Shown: positions 23,961 to 35,882 of the stretch, piece by piece
Numbering within the stretch: position 1 is the first letter of the stretch
How the letters are laid out: every line of letters begins with the position of its first letter
Origin: Morella rubra
Lineage: Eukaryota > Streptophyta > Magnoliopsida > Fagales > Myricaceae
Length of the DNA: 64,000 bases
NCBI GenBank assembly: GCA_003952965.2
Contig: CM025851.1
Coordinates: 24,689,357 to 24,753,356, forward strand
Direction of reading: 5' to 3'
Notes under the pieces: model-generated
Database searches by the model: none
Told to the model about the DNA's origin: nothing
The model's input: the letters and a program-made list of their open reading frames with translations, nothing else
Position numbers and translations under genes: made by a program

Positions 23961-24712
23961 CAAATTAACGTCTGTTGGAGCATTATTTTTCACATACTGA
24001 GGCATAAAGGCCTCATCAAAATTTTTGCTTTAAACTACACTTGTAGTTCCTCCATTTCTCTCCTAAATCTTTGAGGAACCAGCTCTTGACAATATCCCCC
24101 AATGGAGGCTCGGGGATTGTAAACCGTTTCTGCAAAATATACCCCAACAGTTAGGTGCATCAATTATTAAATTTATATAGTTGAATAACAATTGTGACAA
24201 ATAACCAAAATTATACCGTCATGAGGCTCCAACAGTCCTCTTTTATTGACAATGGGACTTTACGCCAATCCGCCGCATCTAGGGGGATTTGATTCGCAAC
24301 ACGGGCAACACAACCAGTGAATTTGTTAAATATTCCCCCTTCATTACCCAATGGCTGCCCATTGCCATTGAATTGTACTGGAATCAATTCGTCTTCCTTC
24401 AGATTCCAGACGTCCGTCATCCGCGTGCCGCCACGCACTTTCCGGACTTCAGTATCACCTGCACATTTAGCATGTGAAACTAAATTGAGTAACATATTAA
24501 ACTTAGATTATCTCTATTGTGGTTATGAACATACCAATTATTTCGTTATCGTTCAAAGATTGATCATAATCGAACGATGGCATCGTAGCCTGTTCTGAAG
24601 GATGCGCAGGTGGCTGTGACGGCGTTGCTTCTTGTGATGCCGTTGCTTCTTGCGATGGTGGCACAGGTGGCTGTGATGAAGAAGATATAGTCCTGAATCT
24701 CTTCCTCGTCAT
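23961..24712 (-). pseudogene. CACTA TNPA-like gene, 5' exons only
   Basis: Begins at ATG 24710-24712 (MTRKRFRT). The first exon (to about 24535), second exon (about 24456-24217, HTEVRKVRGG replaced by DTEVRKVRGG) and part of the third exon (24130-23961) are present. The remaining exons seen in CACTA 1 at 5335-4167 are lost, being replaced by the RNase H/SDR palindrome. It cannot encode a full protein. Confidence 0.75.
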
Positions 24713-24867
24713 TGTACCTATACAATATTTAAACATGCATAAAAGTGATTTCAATGTAAAATTCAACAATACAAAACACATTTCCTTAAACAAAACGTCA
24801 ATAAAACGGATATATCGTAAATTTGAGCATGTAAAAAAAAATATTTCACATTAACAGAGAGATATTT

Positions 24868-27800
24868 GACATACCATAGGAAATTCCTGAGGTATATCTA
24901 GTGTTGTTCCTTCCACCTCATTTCTAAACCACGTCAAATCATCGTGTACATTCTCGAGGATTTGCTCAACGTTGAAATTGTAAGGTTCATTTTCACAGTA
25001 GTCATCTATGTCGTCATCATTACCAGCATCAAACACATCTCTTGGTTTGGTCTTGACAACTACTTCCCAATTTGGATGTCTTTCATCTGCTACATAGTAT
25101 ACTTGAGATGCTTGTGGTGCCAAAATGAATGGATCATCGCTTAATCGATCTCCAGTATGCACTAAACGCGAAAAATTAACAAGTTCGAATCCAAACTCAT
25201 CAACTTTATATCCCCTACCAATAGCTGTGTCAACCCAATCACATTTGAATAGTACAAAACATTCTTCATCAAAATAGTTTAACTCAATGATACTTATAAT
25301 TCGCCCGTAATATGTGGTGCCCCCTTCAACAGTCACACATACTCCACTATTTTGAGTTGTTCTGCCTATTTCATTGTCTTTTGTACGAAATTTCACACCA
25401 TTATATACATATCGGCTAAATGATCTAGCTTCGGGGTTTGGACCTTTAGCAAGCCATCGAACTCTATTTGGAAGTTGATGCTTCATCGTCTCGTCCATAT
25501 TTTGTACCTATTTTCCTCGAACAACAACTCAAGATTAAAACTAATTGTAAGTTTCAAAGTAATCAACCAATACAAAACATTTTAAACATAACACATACAT
25601 AGTTTCGAAACCAGTCACAAAATTCATCCCTATGCATCTTATCGATGACATAATCTGTGGTCGACTACTACGGTTTCTTGCCTTCAATCGCTCCTTATGC
25701 ATTCTACACATCGACAATACAACTAAAAAATTAATTTCATTCATCGATAAAAACATGCTCAATGAAAGAGTTAAAAGTCTAACATCACTTACGTGCGAAT
25801 TTGAATTAACTCATCGCAATTAAAAAGGATATATCGATGAGCCTGCATGCATGTTTTCATATCAAGACGAACAAATGATATTCCTCCCATAGTATCGTCT
25901 ACATTTCTTGGTGATCTATTAAAGATCGTTGGGACTGATTCTAAATATCTTGAACAAAATGTTAAGCATTCATCTGCTATATATCCTTCAGCAATAGAGC
26001 CTTCAGGTGCGGCCGTGTTGCGAACATAAGATTTGAAACGGTGCATGCACCTACATCAACAATATTAGACTTTATTAAATAAAACACGTGCAAAGAAACG
26101 TGATGTAACATATCTCTATAATTAATATTACCTTTCAATAGGATACATCCACCGAAGTTGAACCGGTCCACCCATCTTACATTCTGCAACTAGATGTACG
26201 ACCAAGTGCACCATAACAGTAAAGAATGCAGGCGGAAATATCCTTTCAAGTTGACACAATGTTATAGGGATTTGAGCCTCAAGTCGATCTAAGTCCTCTA
26301 TCCGTAATGTTTTGGAACAAATTTCTCTAAAGAAACATGACAATGAGATCAAAGGAGAACAAACCATGCTTGGCAATGATCTTCGTATTGCAATAGGCAT
26401 CAAATGCTGCATCAAGATGTGACAGTCATGACTCTTCAAACCTATGATATTACGTTGTTGAAGCTTGACACAACGTGATATGTTCGAAGCGAAACCATCC
26501 GGAAATTTCACATTCTTTATCACTTTTAGAAAGCATTCTTTCTCTTCGCGAGTCATTGAGTAGCAAGCACCAGGCAAATGAACCTTTCCTGCATCAGTGA
26601 TCTTTGGATGGAGATCATGTCTTATTCCCATGCTTTGTAAGTCAAGACGTGCCTTATAGTTATCTTTTGTCTTCCCGTCCACATCTAACAATGTACCAAT
26701 GATATTGTCCGCTACGTTTTTCTCTATATGCATGACATCTAGATTATGGCGTAACATATTATCCTTCCAATAAGGCAATGTGAAGAAAATACTTTGCTTC
26801 TTCCATACACTTGACTCAAAATGTAAAGTACCCTGTAATTCCCTGAAAATGTCATCACCGGTCATAAAATAGGGTGGTGGAGTCATTTCATAAGTACCGT
26901 CAAATGATCTTTGATCTCTTCTCCACCTATGATTTAATGGTAAGAACCGTCTATGCCCCATGTAGCAAAATTTTCTACCATTATCCAACCACCGTGACCA
27001 AGTCTGATACATACAACATGGACATGCAAGACGTCCCTTTGTACTCCATCCAGAGAGGTCACCATATGCAGGAAAATCGTTAATTGTCCACATCAATGCC
27101 GCACGCATCTTAAACATATCTTTCGTAGCAATGTCATAAGTATCTAATCCAACATCCCACAACTCTTTTAACTCCAATATCAATGGTTCTAGATATACAT
27201 CTATCTTGAAAGAAGGAGATTTCGGTCCAGGAATAAGTAATGACAACATTAAAGATGAACGTTTCATGCACATCCAAGGAGGCAAGTTATATGGTACTAA
27301 TATCACTGGCCATGTGCTATGACTAGTGCTCATGTTCCAAAAGGATTAAACCCATCCGCTGCTAACCCAAGCCTAACATTACGAGGATCAGAAGCAAAAT
27401 CAGCATACTGTGCATCAAATGCCTTCCAAGCTTGACCATCGGCCGGATGCCTTAACAACCCATCATTTACACGTCCATCGTGATGCCATTTCATATGAGA
27501 AGCAGTTTTTGAGGACATGAATAATCTCTGCAAGCGCTGCTTTAAAGGAAACCACCGCAAAACTTTCGCCGGTTTTTTCTTGGATCTCTTGGATGATCCA
27601 CCTTCATTCTGTGAGAAAATATTTCCCTCCCCATTGCCCTTCCATTTTGATGCTCCACACTTTGAACAAACTTCTAATTTCTCATTCTCATTCCAAAACA
27701 ACATACAACCGTTTGGACAAACAGGAATCTTTTCATATCCAAGTCCTAACCCTTTCATGTATTTTTTAGCTTCATAAGTGTCCTTCGGCAATTTAGCACC

Positions 27801-28472
27801 CGCAGGGAGCATATCACCCAGTGTTTGGAGTAACCACGTAAAAGAGGTATTACTCCAACCTCCCATGCACTTCAAATGGTATAACTGTACAACAGCAGTT
27901 AACTTACTAAATTTTATGCACCCTTCATACAAAGGATCGTCTGCATCTTTAAGCATGTCATAAAACTTTGCAGTATTTTCAGTAGGAAGTGGATCTCTTT
28001 GTTCTCGTACATTATGGGATTGTGTTTCCGGTACTAATGGAAATACCTCGTGTAATAGTTCATGCAGCCCAGATGATGGTTCACACATTTCATTATCTGC
28101 AACAGAAATAGAGGGATGACTAGATGCTGCCCTATCTCGCAATTCACCATGCGCAAACCAATAATCGTAACCCGGAGACATCCCATATTGGACCAAATGA
28201 TCATGTACCGTACTGATGTTATACCTCTTGTAATTGACGCACTTTACACAAGGGCAACAAATTCTCTCATCACTACCCATACTCTTAGATGCAAAACCCA
28301 GAAACTCATTGACTCCGCGGTATTGGTAATTATGTCATTGTAACACACTTTACACAAGGGCAACAAATTCTCTCATCACTACCCATACTCTTAGATGCAA
28401 AACCCAGAAACTCATTGACTCCCAACACATATTCACTTGTCCGCGTTTCTTTTTCATCCAACTCTTGTCCAT
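24868..28472 (-). pseudogene. CACTA 2 transposase gene: TNP2-DUF4218-DUF4216
   Basis: This is the better preserved of the two full-length copies. From ATG 28470-28472 the order is Transpos_assoc (CPCVKC, 28280-28140), a TNP2 core of about 700 residues split into open frames 28280-27330 and 27333-26128, the end of that frame entering DUF4218 (AECKMGGPVQLRWMYP), DUF4218 continued at 26046-25800, a linker exon at 25740-25600, and an uninterrupted DUF4216 exon at 25498-24868. One base missing near 27333 (GGAACATG against GGAAACATG in CACTA 1) breaks TNP2. A direct duplication at 28240-28422 breaks the N-terminus. Confidence 0.82.
28240..28422. repeat. 106-bp-period duplication in CACTA 2 transposase 5' end
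   Basis: About 78 bp (from CACTTTACACAAGGGCAACA to AAACTCATTGACTCC) occur twice with a 106-bp period, separated by about 28 bp of unrelated sequence. CACTA 1 has a single copy. The event duplicates the Transpos_assoc zinc-ligand segment. Confidence 0.88.
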
Positions 28473-28819
28473 GAGCGACAGTAATAACTATATGAAATGC
28501 AACAAAAAAGATTATGCATCATTTTAATGTTCATCACATTTTATCAAGATTTTTCAATAAACTAACATAAATTAATAAAAAAACACACATAAATACCAAC
28601 AAAACTGTAATTAAACAGCATACGACATTGTTAAACTTAGAGATCCCTCCGTAAAGAGGACTGGCTTCGTTTCACCTCAGGTTAGACCTCCAACGTCAGT
28701 GTAGAGGTATCCACCAGGAAGTGATCTCAAAAGTTAAAACATAGATAAACAAACAAACATTAAATATTGAATAACACAAACTTTGTCCTCCAATCTCCAA
28801 CAAAAACACATAACGAACA

Positions 28820-29070
28820 TCATATAACAATTACCCCTCCAATCTCCAAAAAACTCCACAGAACAACAACAAATAATAGTTAGCCCTACCCTCCGCCTTC
28901 CAACAAAACCCACAAACACCAACATCTCCAATAAACTCCACAGAACCAACAACAAATAAAAGTTAGCCCTACCCTCCGCCTTCCAACAAAACCCACAAAC
29001 ACCAACATCTCCAATAATAGTTAGCTCTGCCCTCCGCCTTCCAATAAAATCCACAAACTCTAATCTCTAA
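28820..29070. repeat. 83-bp tandem repeats of CACTA 2
   Basis: About two and a half copies of the unit seen at 9845-10165. Fewer copies than in CACTA 1, so copy number varies between elements. Confidence 0.8.
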
Positions 29071-29299
29071 AAAAAAAAAGGAAAAAAGAACAAACAATAG
29101 TAATTGACGAAGAGATTCAAAATACCACTGACCTGTGAAAGAGTAATATGTTATCGGCAAGTCACCTAGTGTCCCTCAATCACAGTTACGAAAACCACTG
29201 TAGTTGAGACTATTGAGTTCAACTGTCAAAGAAATTTGAAAAATAGATTTTTAATAAAGATACCTGGTCCAAAAAAAAAAAAAAACAGCGGACTTTGGA

Positions 29300-29790
29300 A
29301 TCAATAAAATTCATACATTCCAATTCATATTTTTCAACAACCAATTCATACATTCCAATTACTATTTTTCAGCAATCAAATCATATATTTTCACCAATTC
29401 ATACAATTCATATATTTCAGCAATAAATTCATACATTCCAATTCATATATTTCCAGCAATCAATTCATACATTTCAAATTCATATTTTTCAGCAACCAAT
29501 TCATACAAACCAATTCATATATTTTCAGGAATAAATTCATACATTCCAATTCATATTTTTCAACAACCAATTCATTCCAATTCATAATTCATATATTTTC
29601 AGCAATTCATAACCAATTCATATATTTTCAAAAACCAATTCATATATATTTTCCAGCAATCAATTCATACATTTCAATTCATATTTTTTCAGCAACCAAT
29701 TTATACATTCAAAATTACTATTTTTAAGCAATCAATTCATATATTTTCAGCAACCAATTCATATAATAGTATAATACAACAAGTCAACAA
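29300..29790. repeat. AT-rich minisatellite of CACTA 2
   Basis: The same AATTCATATATTTTCAGCAA-type repeats as 10385-11570, but less than half as long. Confidence 0.82.
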
Positions 29791-29984
29791 CCAATTCATA
29801 AGCAACACTCCAACAAAACCAATCTCCAATCTCCAACAAAATCAATTCCAACAAGCCCTGACCTCCAATCTCCATATAATTAATTCATTCATATTTTATA
29901 AAATACGAAAATATACATTGAGTCTAAGTCACTGACCTGAACAGCAATGCAAAACCAACACAGTTGAATTATTTCGTAAATTTC

Positions 29985-30370
29985 GAATGGGGGGAGCTGA
30001 AATTCGCAAAATTAAAAGGGGGAGGAGATTTGAAGTTCGAATGGGAGGGGGGGCTGAAATTGGCGAGGGGGAGGTGGGGGAGCTGAAATTGGAGGGGCGC
30101 GGGGGGGGTGAAACTCGGGGGGAGGGGGGGGAGCTGAAATTCGCAGAGAGGGGGGCCGAGGAGGGGGGGGGGGCTGAAATTCTGAAGTGGGGGGGGGAGG
30201 GGAGGGAGCTAAATCGCGATTGGAGGGGGGGGAGCTGAAATCGCGAGGGGGGGGAGGGGAGCTGAAATTCCGATGGGAGGGGGGGGAGATTTGCAGTTCG
30301 ATTTGGGGGGGGCTGCTTGAAATCGGGAGAGGGGAGGGGGGGTCTGAAATTCCGAAGGGGGTGGGGGATG
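29985..30370. repeat. G-rich subterminal tract of CACTA 2
   Basis: Repeats of a G-run followed by GCTGAAAT(T/C), strongly G-biased on the + strand, equivalent to 11830-12300 in CACTA 1. Confidence 0.8.
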
Positions 30371-30394
30371 GGGAAAAATTACTGAAACGCGCGT

Positions 30395-30625
30395 TTCAGT
30401 ATAAACTCTATAGCAGCGGTCACTGACCGCCCGCCATATGTTTATATAGCGGCGGTCATTAGCGGCGGTCAATGACCGCCGCTATATCAACCGCTGCTTT
30501 ATTGTGTTTATGCGGTGGTTCATAAAAACCGCTATAGGGGTATTCGGTCGCGTTTGAAGTAAACCGCCGGATATAGGGTATTAGCGGCGTTGGTGACCGC
30601 CGCTAAAAAACCGCCGCTGTAGACC
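30395..30625. repeat. right subterminal palindromic repeats of CACTA 2
   Basis: TATAGCAGCGGTCA, TAGCGGCGGTCA and TGACCGCCGCTA words in both orientations, somewhat more decayed than in CACTA 1 (for example CGGTCGCG near 30545). Confidence 0.8.
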
Positions 30626-30640
30626 TGTTTTTTTGTAGTG

Positions 30641-30975
30641 ATGATACTTTGCATCTTAAATTATCAATTTTATTATATTTTGACCCTCAATAACCAACCG
30701 TTTATATTTTACACCTCATACTGTTAATTTGGACAGAAATTGTTATTTTTATTAAGTGAAAAGACAAATTTATCCCTACACAAAATAGAGTTATAAAAAA
30801 TTATAAGAGTAAAATCGTCATTCATTGAACCAAAATAGAAATTTCATCCATATTAACAGTAGGGGATGCAAAGTGTAGACGGTTGGTAGTTGAGGGACGA
30901 AATGTAACGAAATTAGTAATTTGAGGTGCAAAATGTCATAATCCCGATAGTTCTAAGGACGAAAAGTGCATTTAA
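30641..30975. mobile_element. inverted-repeat element truncated by CACTA 2
   Basis: Arms of about 95 bp at about 30646-30741 and 30840-30938 are imperfect reverse complements (TAACCAACCGT on the left, ACGGTTGGTAG on the right). The right side continues about 37 bp further (GTTCTAAGGACGAAAAGTGC) with no partner on the left, because the left side abuts the CACTA 2 terminus. It is non-coding. The class is not assigned and may be a MITE or non-autonomous MULE. Confidence 0.6.
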
Positions 30976-31439
30976 TCCTAACAATGTTGAATCACTGTCA
31001 CGGACAAGTAAAGGAATCCTACCTTTTCGGTCAGGGGAGTACTAATAAGCCAAGGTGCCATAGAGTTGCTTCGCCAAACTTCTTGCTAGCTGATCCATTC
31101 CTCCTACAAGACAAAAAATTCATGGCAGCGTTTGACATCAGACAATATAAGCCACAAGTTTTGGCATCAAAGACAAAGAGCAAGATGAAAAAGAAAAAGT
31201 ACAATGAAAATTACCTTTAGTTGCACCATATATAGATGTTGCAGGTATTGTTAATTGGCCTGCAATGGAGGAAATGAAAACAATGCTTCCTGCTTCCGAA
31301 GATTTCAGAAGCGGATAAGCAAGTTGGCTCAAGTGAAAAGCAGATTCCAGATTGGTGGACATGAGAAATGAGAAATCTTCGGCAGTGTAATCCATGGTTG
31401 TCTTTGCTATGTTGGTTCCCACATTGTTTATCTGTAACC

Positions 31440-32900
31440 CAAAAGCTAGCATCATTAATGCTTAATGATTATTAATTAAAAAGGTTTTATGAAAATAAAA
31501 CATAAAAACACATTGTACTGTACGAATGAAATAAGGGCCATTAGCTGAATGATTATTTCCATAATAAATTGTCTTGTATGTCTAGAAATAAATTTTTCTT
31601 TCAAAATCAAATTTAATTCCAGCGAGAAGATGCTCTAAAAGACTAAAGGGAAAAGTCATTTAAGCCATCTAATTACCTATGCAATTTCAATTAAGGATCT
31701 AGGCTATTACTTTTGACACATTGAGCTCAACAAAATACAAATTTCATCAATAGCGTCCTAAAAAATCCAACGATCAAACTCATGCCATGTGTGAATTGTG
31801 AATGAGCCACATGGCACAATTTTAACTCTCAAATTTTATTTCAGGATGCAATTTGATTAATTGTAGAAGTTTGAGACTTAATGTATCAATATTAATAGTT
31901 TAAATCTCTACTTAAATTGCATTAATAGTTCAAAACTCTATGTCAAAAGGCTATGGTGATAAGGAAATAGAGGACTCACAAGGATGTTAAGTCTGCCATT
32001 GAAGAGAGTGAGACTTTACTCATTAGTTCCTACTCTTTGGGCTAGAGAAGCACATCACAACACACACAGAGAACCAGTAACTCTTAATTCTTTTGTCTTC
32101 CATTCTGTAAGAATTGATGAGTGGTCCTCATTTCGGGAGCATGTTTGCAGTTGTGGAACTAGGACTTAAGTTGAGGGGAGGCAAACTCTTAAGGCGAAAT
32201 GACAATTTTTTTTTCCTTTGTAATGCAAAAAAGTGTCTTAGAGTTAAAATATCAAAAATTAAGGACTAAAAGTATTAAAAATATTGAAATACACGTACTA
32301 TACTATTTGCTAAGACTGAGAGGTGGTAATTGGATCGTAAGTTCTGCATCTTCTGAAAATATTGTAAAATGGCTTCATTCTCAATAGTTTCAAAAATTTC
32401 TCTGGTGTATATATCATGCTATCATTCATCTAGTCATCTCTTATTTTATTACGTAACTCTATCTTAATAATTTTCATCACAGAGAACACTTCTCAAAGAT
32501 TACAGTCGTAAAATTTTTAAATTTATGATATGATAAGTATATTAATATTTAATAGAGTAAAGTAAGATTTATAAAATTTTATCATTATTTTAAAAAGGAA
32601 AAAGTGAACCTTGCAGAAACAATAATATGGTTAAAAAACAAAAAAAAAAAAAAAGGAGGGAAAAAGGAAACTACATGGAAAATGGAAAGTATTCGAGTGA
32701 GTGACAGAGGCCTCAGGCCTTAGACTAAGGCCTATTTTTTTCTTAGCTAGACTTAAGTGCATGTACTTAGACAATATGACATCATTTATAACTTTTCCGT
32801 TAGAGAAAAAGAGCGAGAATATTAATGGAGTTGTGTTCAATGCCCAAAACTCTCATTCGCTCTCACAGACAGCGTGTAACATATATATATATATAAAAAA
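31440..32900. other. long intron or inserted sequence within the SDR pseudogene
   Basis: I see no SDR exon here although the family has conserved residues that should lie between exon 2 and the NNVGTN exon. AT-rich with a few inverted short words (CCTCAGGCCTTAGACTAAGG near 32710). Probably made of transposon remnants plus original intron. Confidence 0.35.
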
Positions 32901-32904
32901 AAAT

Positions 32905-32960
32905 ATTTGATAGACCCAAGGGGGCAGCCGCACTGGCTTGCCCCCTTGGATCCGCCACTG
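32905..32960 (-). mobile_element. transposon end inside SDR exon 2
   Basis: Read on the - strand from 32960 the coding sequence changes abruptly to AGTGGCGGATCCAAGGGGGC, then GCTGCCCCCTTGGGTC. Sequences starting AGTGGCGGATCC are frequent termini of plant non-autonomous DNA elements. The inner boundary is not clear; it may extend to about 32700. Confidence 0.5.
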
Positions 32961-33215
32961 CATGTATGCACTGTCGCCCTGACGCCGGCCAATTCCTCAA
33001 CAACAGCGTACCTAAAGCAAAATACACAATTCAACACGAATAGTATTCCGTAGAACAAAAATATATCTAGAATGCTCTGTCCAACTTAAAACATCATAAA
33101 TAAAAGTAATCTGGCAGAGAGAGAACCCAATTCCTCTTGTTCCTCCAGTAACAAGAGCAGTCATTCCCTCAAGAGACCACCTTCCTCCTTTGTTACCGGT
33201 CCCTGTTCCCGCCAT

Positions 33216-33760
33216 TTTCTTTCCTAATTTTATAACACCAAGCTTACTATCGCTGTTATGAAGAACCCCAGTATTATGTTCGTAGTAGGCAAAACACGAC
33301 CGGGCAACATAAATATCAGGGTGTTAAGATCTTGGCTAGTTGGACATAGCCCATGTTTGGTTTGGTTTTAGGATATGGATTTGTAAGTGTTGAGAATGAT
33401 AATGTCTTATGATTAGAAATGGAAAGTTTTTTAAATTTATTTTCTTAAAGAGTATGAGAATTTTAAGAATGTTTGGATAAAAAATTTTTGTGATAAGAGT
33501 TTTTATAGGTTGTTGTGTTATTTTCATAAAAATTGAGATAAATGATTAGATAAAAAAAAAAAATTATTGTTTATTGAAACTTTTTTTTTTAAATCATTAA
33601 CCAAACATATATAGTTTGTGGTTAAAGTGAGGTTCACATGTCGCCCACCAAATTTCTCTTTTCTGTTTTCCAATCAGATAACAAGAGTTGACAGTACCTT
33701 TAAATTTTTTTGTCTCCACACTCCATACGTGACAGCAGGGTATTAAAAAATAAAAAGAAG
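33216..33760 (-). promoter_or_regulatory. SDR gene 5' flank with a MITE
   Basis: This is the region upstream of the SDR ATG. It contains a probable MITE at about 33349-33612, with ends CATGTTTGGTTT and AACCAAACAT. The segment from about 33300 to 33750 is the one copied twice, in inverted orientation, at 22345-22811 and 23018-23480. No TATA box could be assigned with confidence. Confidence 0.55.
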
Positions 33761-34387
33761 ATGCACTAGCCCTGAAGATGAAAGCTTATTAGTTGGAATT
33801 AACGAATTTTTACTCTGTAAACCATATCTAATTAGTGGGTGTGAGTTATCTTATCTAAACTAATAGTCGTGCTACGTGGTAGGTTCGAGAGTTTGGGATT
33901 TGTCAGTGTCAAAAAATTGGCGTTATGAACCATGATTAAGGCGAATTAAATCCAAACCGCCAGACTTTTCCTTTGTCAGAATTTCGACATCCTGTTCCGG
34001 ACTTTTGATATGGGTATTGCCGGACGGGAGGCGGCCTCTTATCGACGATACTACCACTACTCAGGCCTAGCAAGATCGAGCAACGATTTGGAAATTTTGC
34101 CCATGACCAGCTAGCCCCCCTCCGGTAAAAGGAAGCCGTGCCGGCACTAAAACCCAGGTTGTTTTCAAAAGAATTTTATAATATAATGTATTTAACAAAA
34201 TTTGTAAAATAAATATTTAAAATTTAAAAAATTCCATACAAATTTAATTCTTCACACAAATTTTAATAATTTTTTTTAAATAATTATAACAAATTTTCTT
34301 TCTCTATAATTTTTCACCTAATTTCAATATTTTTTTATTAAACAATTACATCAAATCATCTCTTTCTACACATTTTATAAATTTCAA
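33761..34387. other. spacer, no gene seen
   Basis: The first half is moderately GC-rich (33850-34160) and may be old retroelement sequence. The second half is very AT-rich. No open frame resembles a known protein. Confidence 0.3.
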
Positions 34388-34968
34388 TAAAAATTAAGGA
34401 AATTTCATTTTTGGTTACTAGGTTTTGGTCACTTTTAGGAATTTGTCACTAAGAATTTTTTATTTTTTTATTTTCAGTCACTAACTTTAGACCCTTGTGA
34501 CGATTTGATCTTTCTTTTAGTTGTCCGGCTGTGATAGGAACCATGTCCATGTCAGCAAATATGCTTAGTCACCTAACAATTTTTCACATCACTCCTCAAT
34601 CAGTCTAAAACGGCAGACCATTACCTTTTACTATTGAGTTCCAAATTGCACCATTTTAAACCAGCTTCAACCCCTGTAGCTTTGTGCCCCTATTTGTCTA
34701 AGAAACAGATATCAGAGATTCTTTGGAACATCAATTAGATCTAATATCTCTCATTGAACGAGTCATTAATTAAGGCTAACAATTCTTCGAGTTGAATTAT
34801 CGGCGAGCTTGGGTAGGCAGGTATTTAGCCCTAATTAGGGTCTAGATATTTTCGAACTCTCTCCTAACTGCTCCGGCAACTCTGAATCGTAGCTATGGCT
34901 GAGGTATATATCTTGCTGAAGTCTCATTATTTAATATAGTCATTTCGAATCGAAGAGTTTTTTTCTTC

Positions 34969-35471
34969 GGCTTAATTACACCCAAGCCCCTAACACAACA
35001 AATAGACCCTGAGGTAGAGTTTAAGTCAAATCGAAGCCCTCTGTCCATTTTTTGTTAGCCCCGTTAATGGTCATTGTTGGAGGGCTTTAAAATCTATGTC
35101 ATAACGAATTAGAAGCGTCATTTGTCCAATTAAAACTTCAATAACACATTTGTGCCAGGTGTTTGCAATGGGGAGAACGACTTTGTCTCATTAAGTTATT
35201 TTTCTTTTTTTAACCAAGTACAATGAGCTGGCAGACACCTAGCATAGATGTGGCGTTGATATTTTAATTGGGTAGGTGGTGCTTTTTAATTTAGTATGAC
35301 GTGGATTTTAAAGTCATGTTAGGAATGACCGTTAATAGGACTGATTGAAAATGGACGTAAGGACCTCAATTTGACTTAAACTATACCTCAAAAGTCTATT
35401 TGTTGAAAACGTTACCTCATAGACTCATTTGCAACCTTCGTATGCCTTAGGGTCTTAGGTGCAATTAAGCC
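34969..35471. mobile_element. inverted-repeat element nested in the Pack-MULE
   Basis: The ends GGCTTAATTACACCCAAG and, on the other strand, GGCTTAATTGCACCTAAG are the tips of imperfect inverted arms of roughly 200-250 bp. Internal matches include AGTTTAAGTCAAAT on both arms and ACGTCATA/TATGACGT. T-rich sequence flanks both sides, so the target duplication is ambiguous. Non-coding. Confidence 0.7.
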
Positions 35472-35882
35472 TTTTTTTTATGGGTCTTTATCTGATCTAG
35501 GTCTTATTTTCGTTTCTTTTTAGTTTTTGTTATGAATTCTTCTTTTCTGCCTGTGTTCTTCACTCTTGTTGATTAAAAATCTTGAAGGGAGAATTTTGAT
35601 ATAAGCTGCGGGCTACCACTAACAATTCCAGCTGACTGTTAAAGTGGGTCTTTTTCTTTCTTTCTTTTCTTCTTCTTCTTTTTTTTTATTAACTTTTAGC
35701 TTTGCTATAGTTAAGAAATTTGGCATGTGAAGTGTGCCTGCTCATCATCGACAGGATGGAGAATTTATTGGTTTTTGAAATCCTGCCTCTAAAGGTGTCA
35801 TTGGAAATCTGATCAGCTTTCGTAAAGTAAAAGTTCTGGTTTTGAGTCACTAGCTGTCAATTTGTTTGATCTTCGCTTTTAG

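Larger units (their letters stand above)
19264..26535. repeat. giant imperfect palindrome (about 3.5-kb arms)
   Basis: Left arm 19264-22811 and right arm 23018-26535 are reverse complements around a spacer of about 206 bp. Near-identical inner arms (about 21770-22811 with 23018-24060) carry the RNase H fragment and SDR promoter copies. The outer arms carry CACTA gene sequence and differ by many substitutions and indels. The 108-codon open frames at 21888-22214 (+) and 23614-23940 (-) encode the same peptide, which shows the symmetry directly. Confidence 0.92.
19264..30640. mobile_element. rearranged CACTA transposon 2
   Basis: The right half (about 23961-30640) is collinear with, and very similar to, CACTA 1 from about position 5335 to its right end. 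It finishes with the same subterminal repeats and the terminus TTTTTTGTAGTG. The left end, with its terminal repeat and the last exons of the TNPA-like gene, is absent. In its place come foreign sequences (RNase H fragment, SDR 5' region) and an inverted, more diverged copy of the CACTA gene region. With one terminus missing no target duplication can be confirmed; the right flank begins ATG at 30641. Confidence 0.85.
31023..33215 (-). pseudogene. tropinone reductase-like SDR gene, broken
   Basis: Exon 1 (33215-33127) starts at ATG and holds WSLEGMTALVTGGTRGIG, including the NAD(P)-binding TGxxxGxG motif. Exon 2 (from 33011) reads YAVVEELAG and ATVHTC, then is cut near 32960 by a transposon end. 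The following core segment of the family is not found. A later exon (31431-31215) is intact, with NNVGTN, the catalytic Ser region ([10 protein letters not shown]) and YGATKG holding the YxxxK active site. The next exon (31103-31023) has MDQLARSLA then, after a deletion and frame change, MAPWLISTPLTEK. The last exon is missing where other elements begin. Family knowledge: these are plant NADPH-dependent SDRs reducing small ketones. It is non-functional as assembled. Its 5' region is copied in the palindrome at 22.3-23.5 kb. Confidence 0.78.

Noticed and set aside
31984-32387. Short open frames within the SDR intron region
   Set aside because: No similarity to SDR exons or other families; composition is that of the surrounding non-coding DNA.
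33850-33925. Possible SINE (GGTTCGAGAGT resembling a B box)
   Set aside because: No convincing A box at the right distance and no poly(A)/T tail or target duplication.
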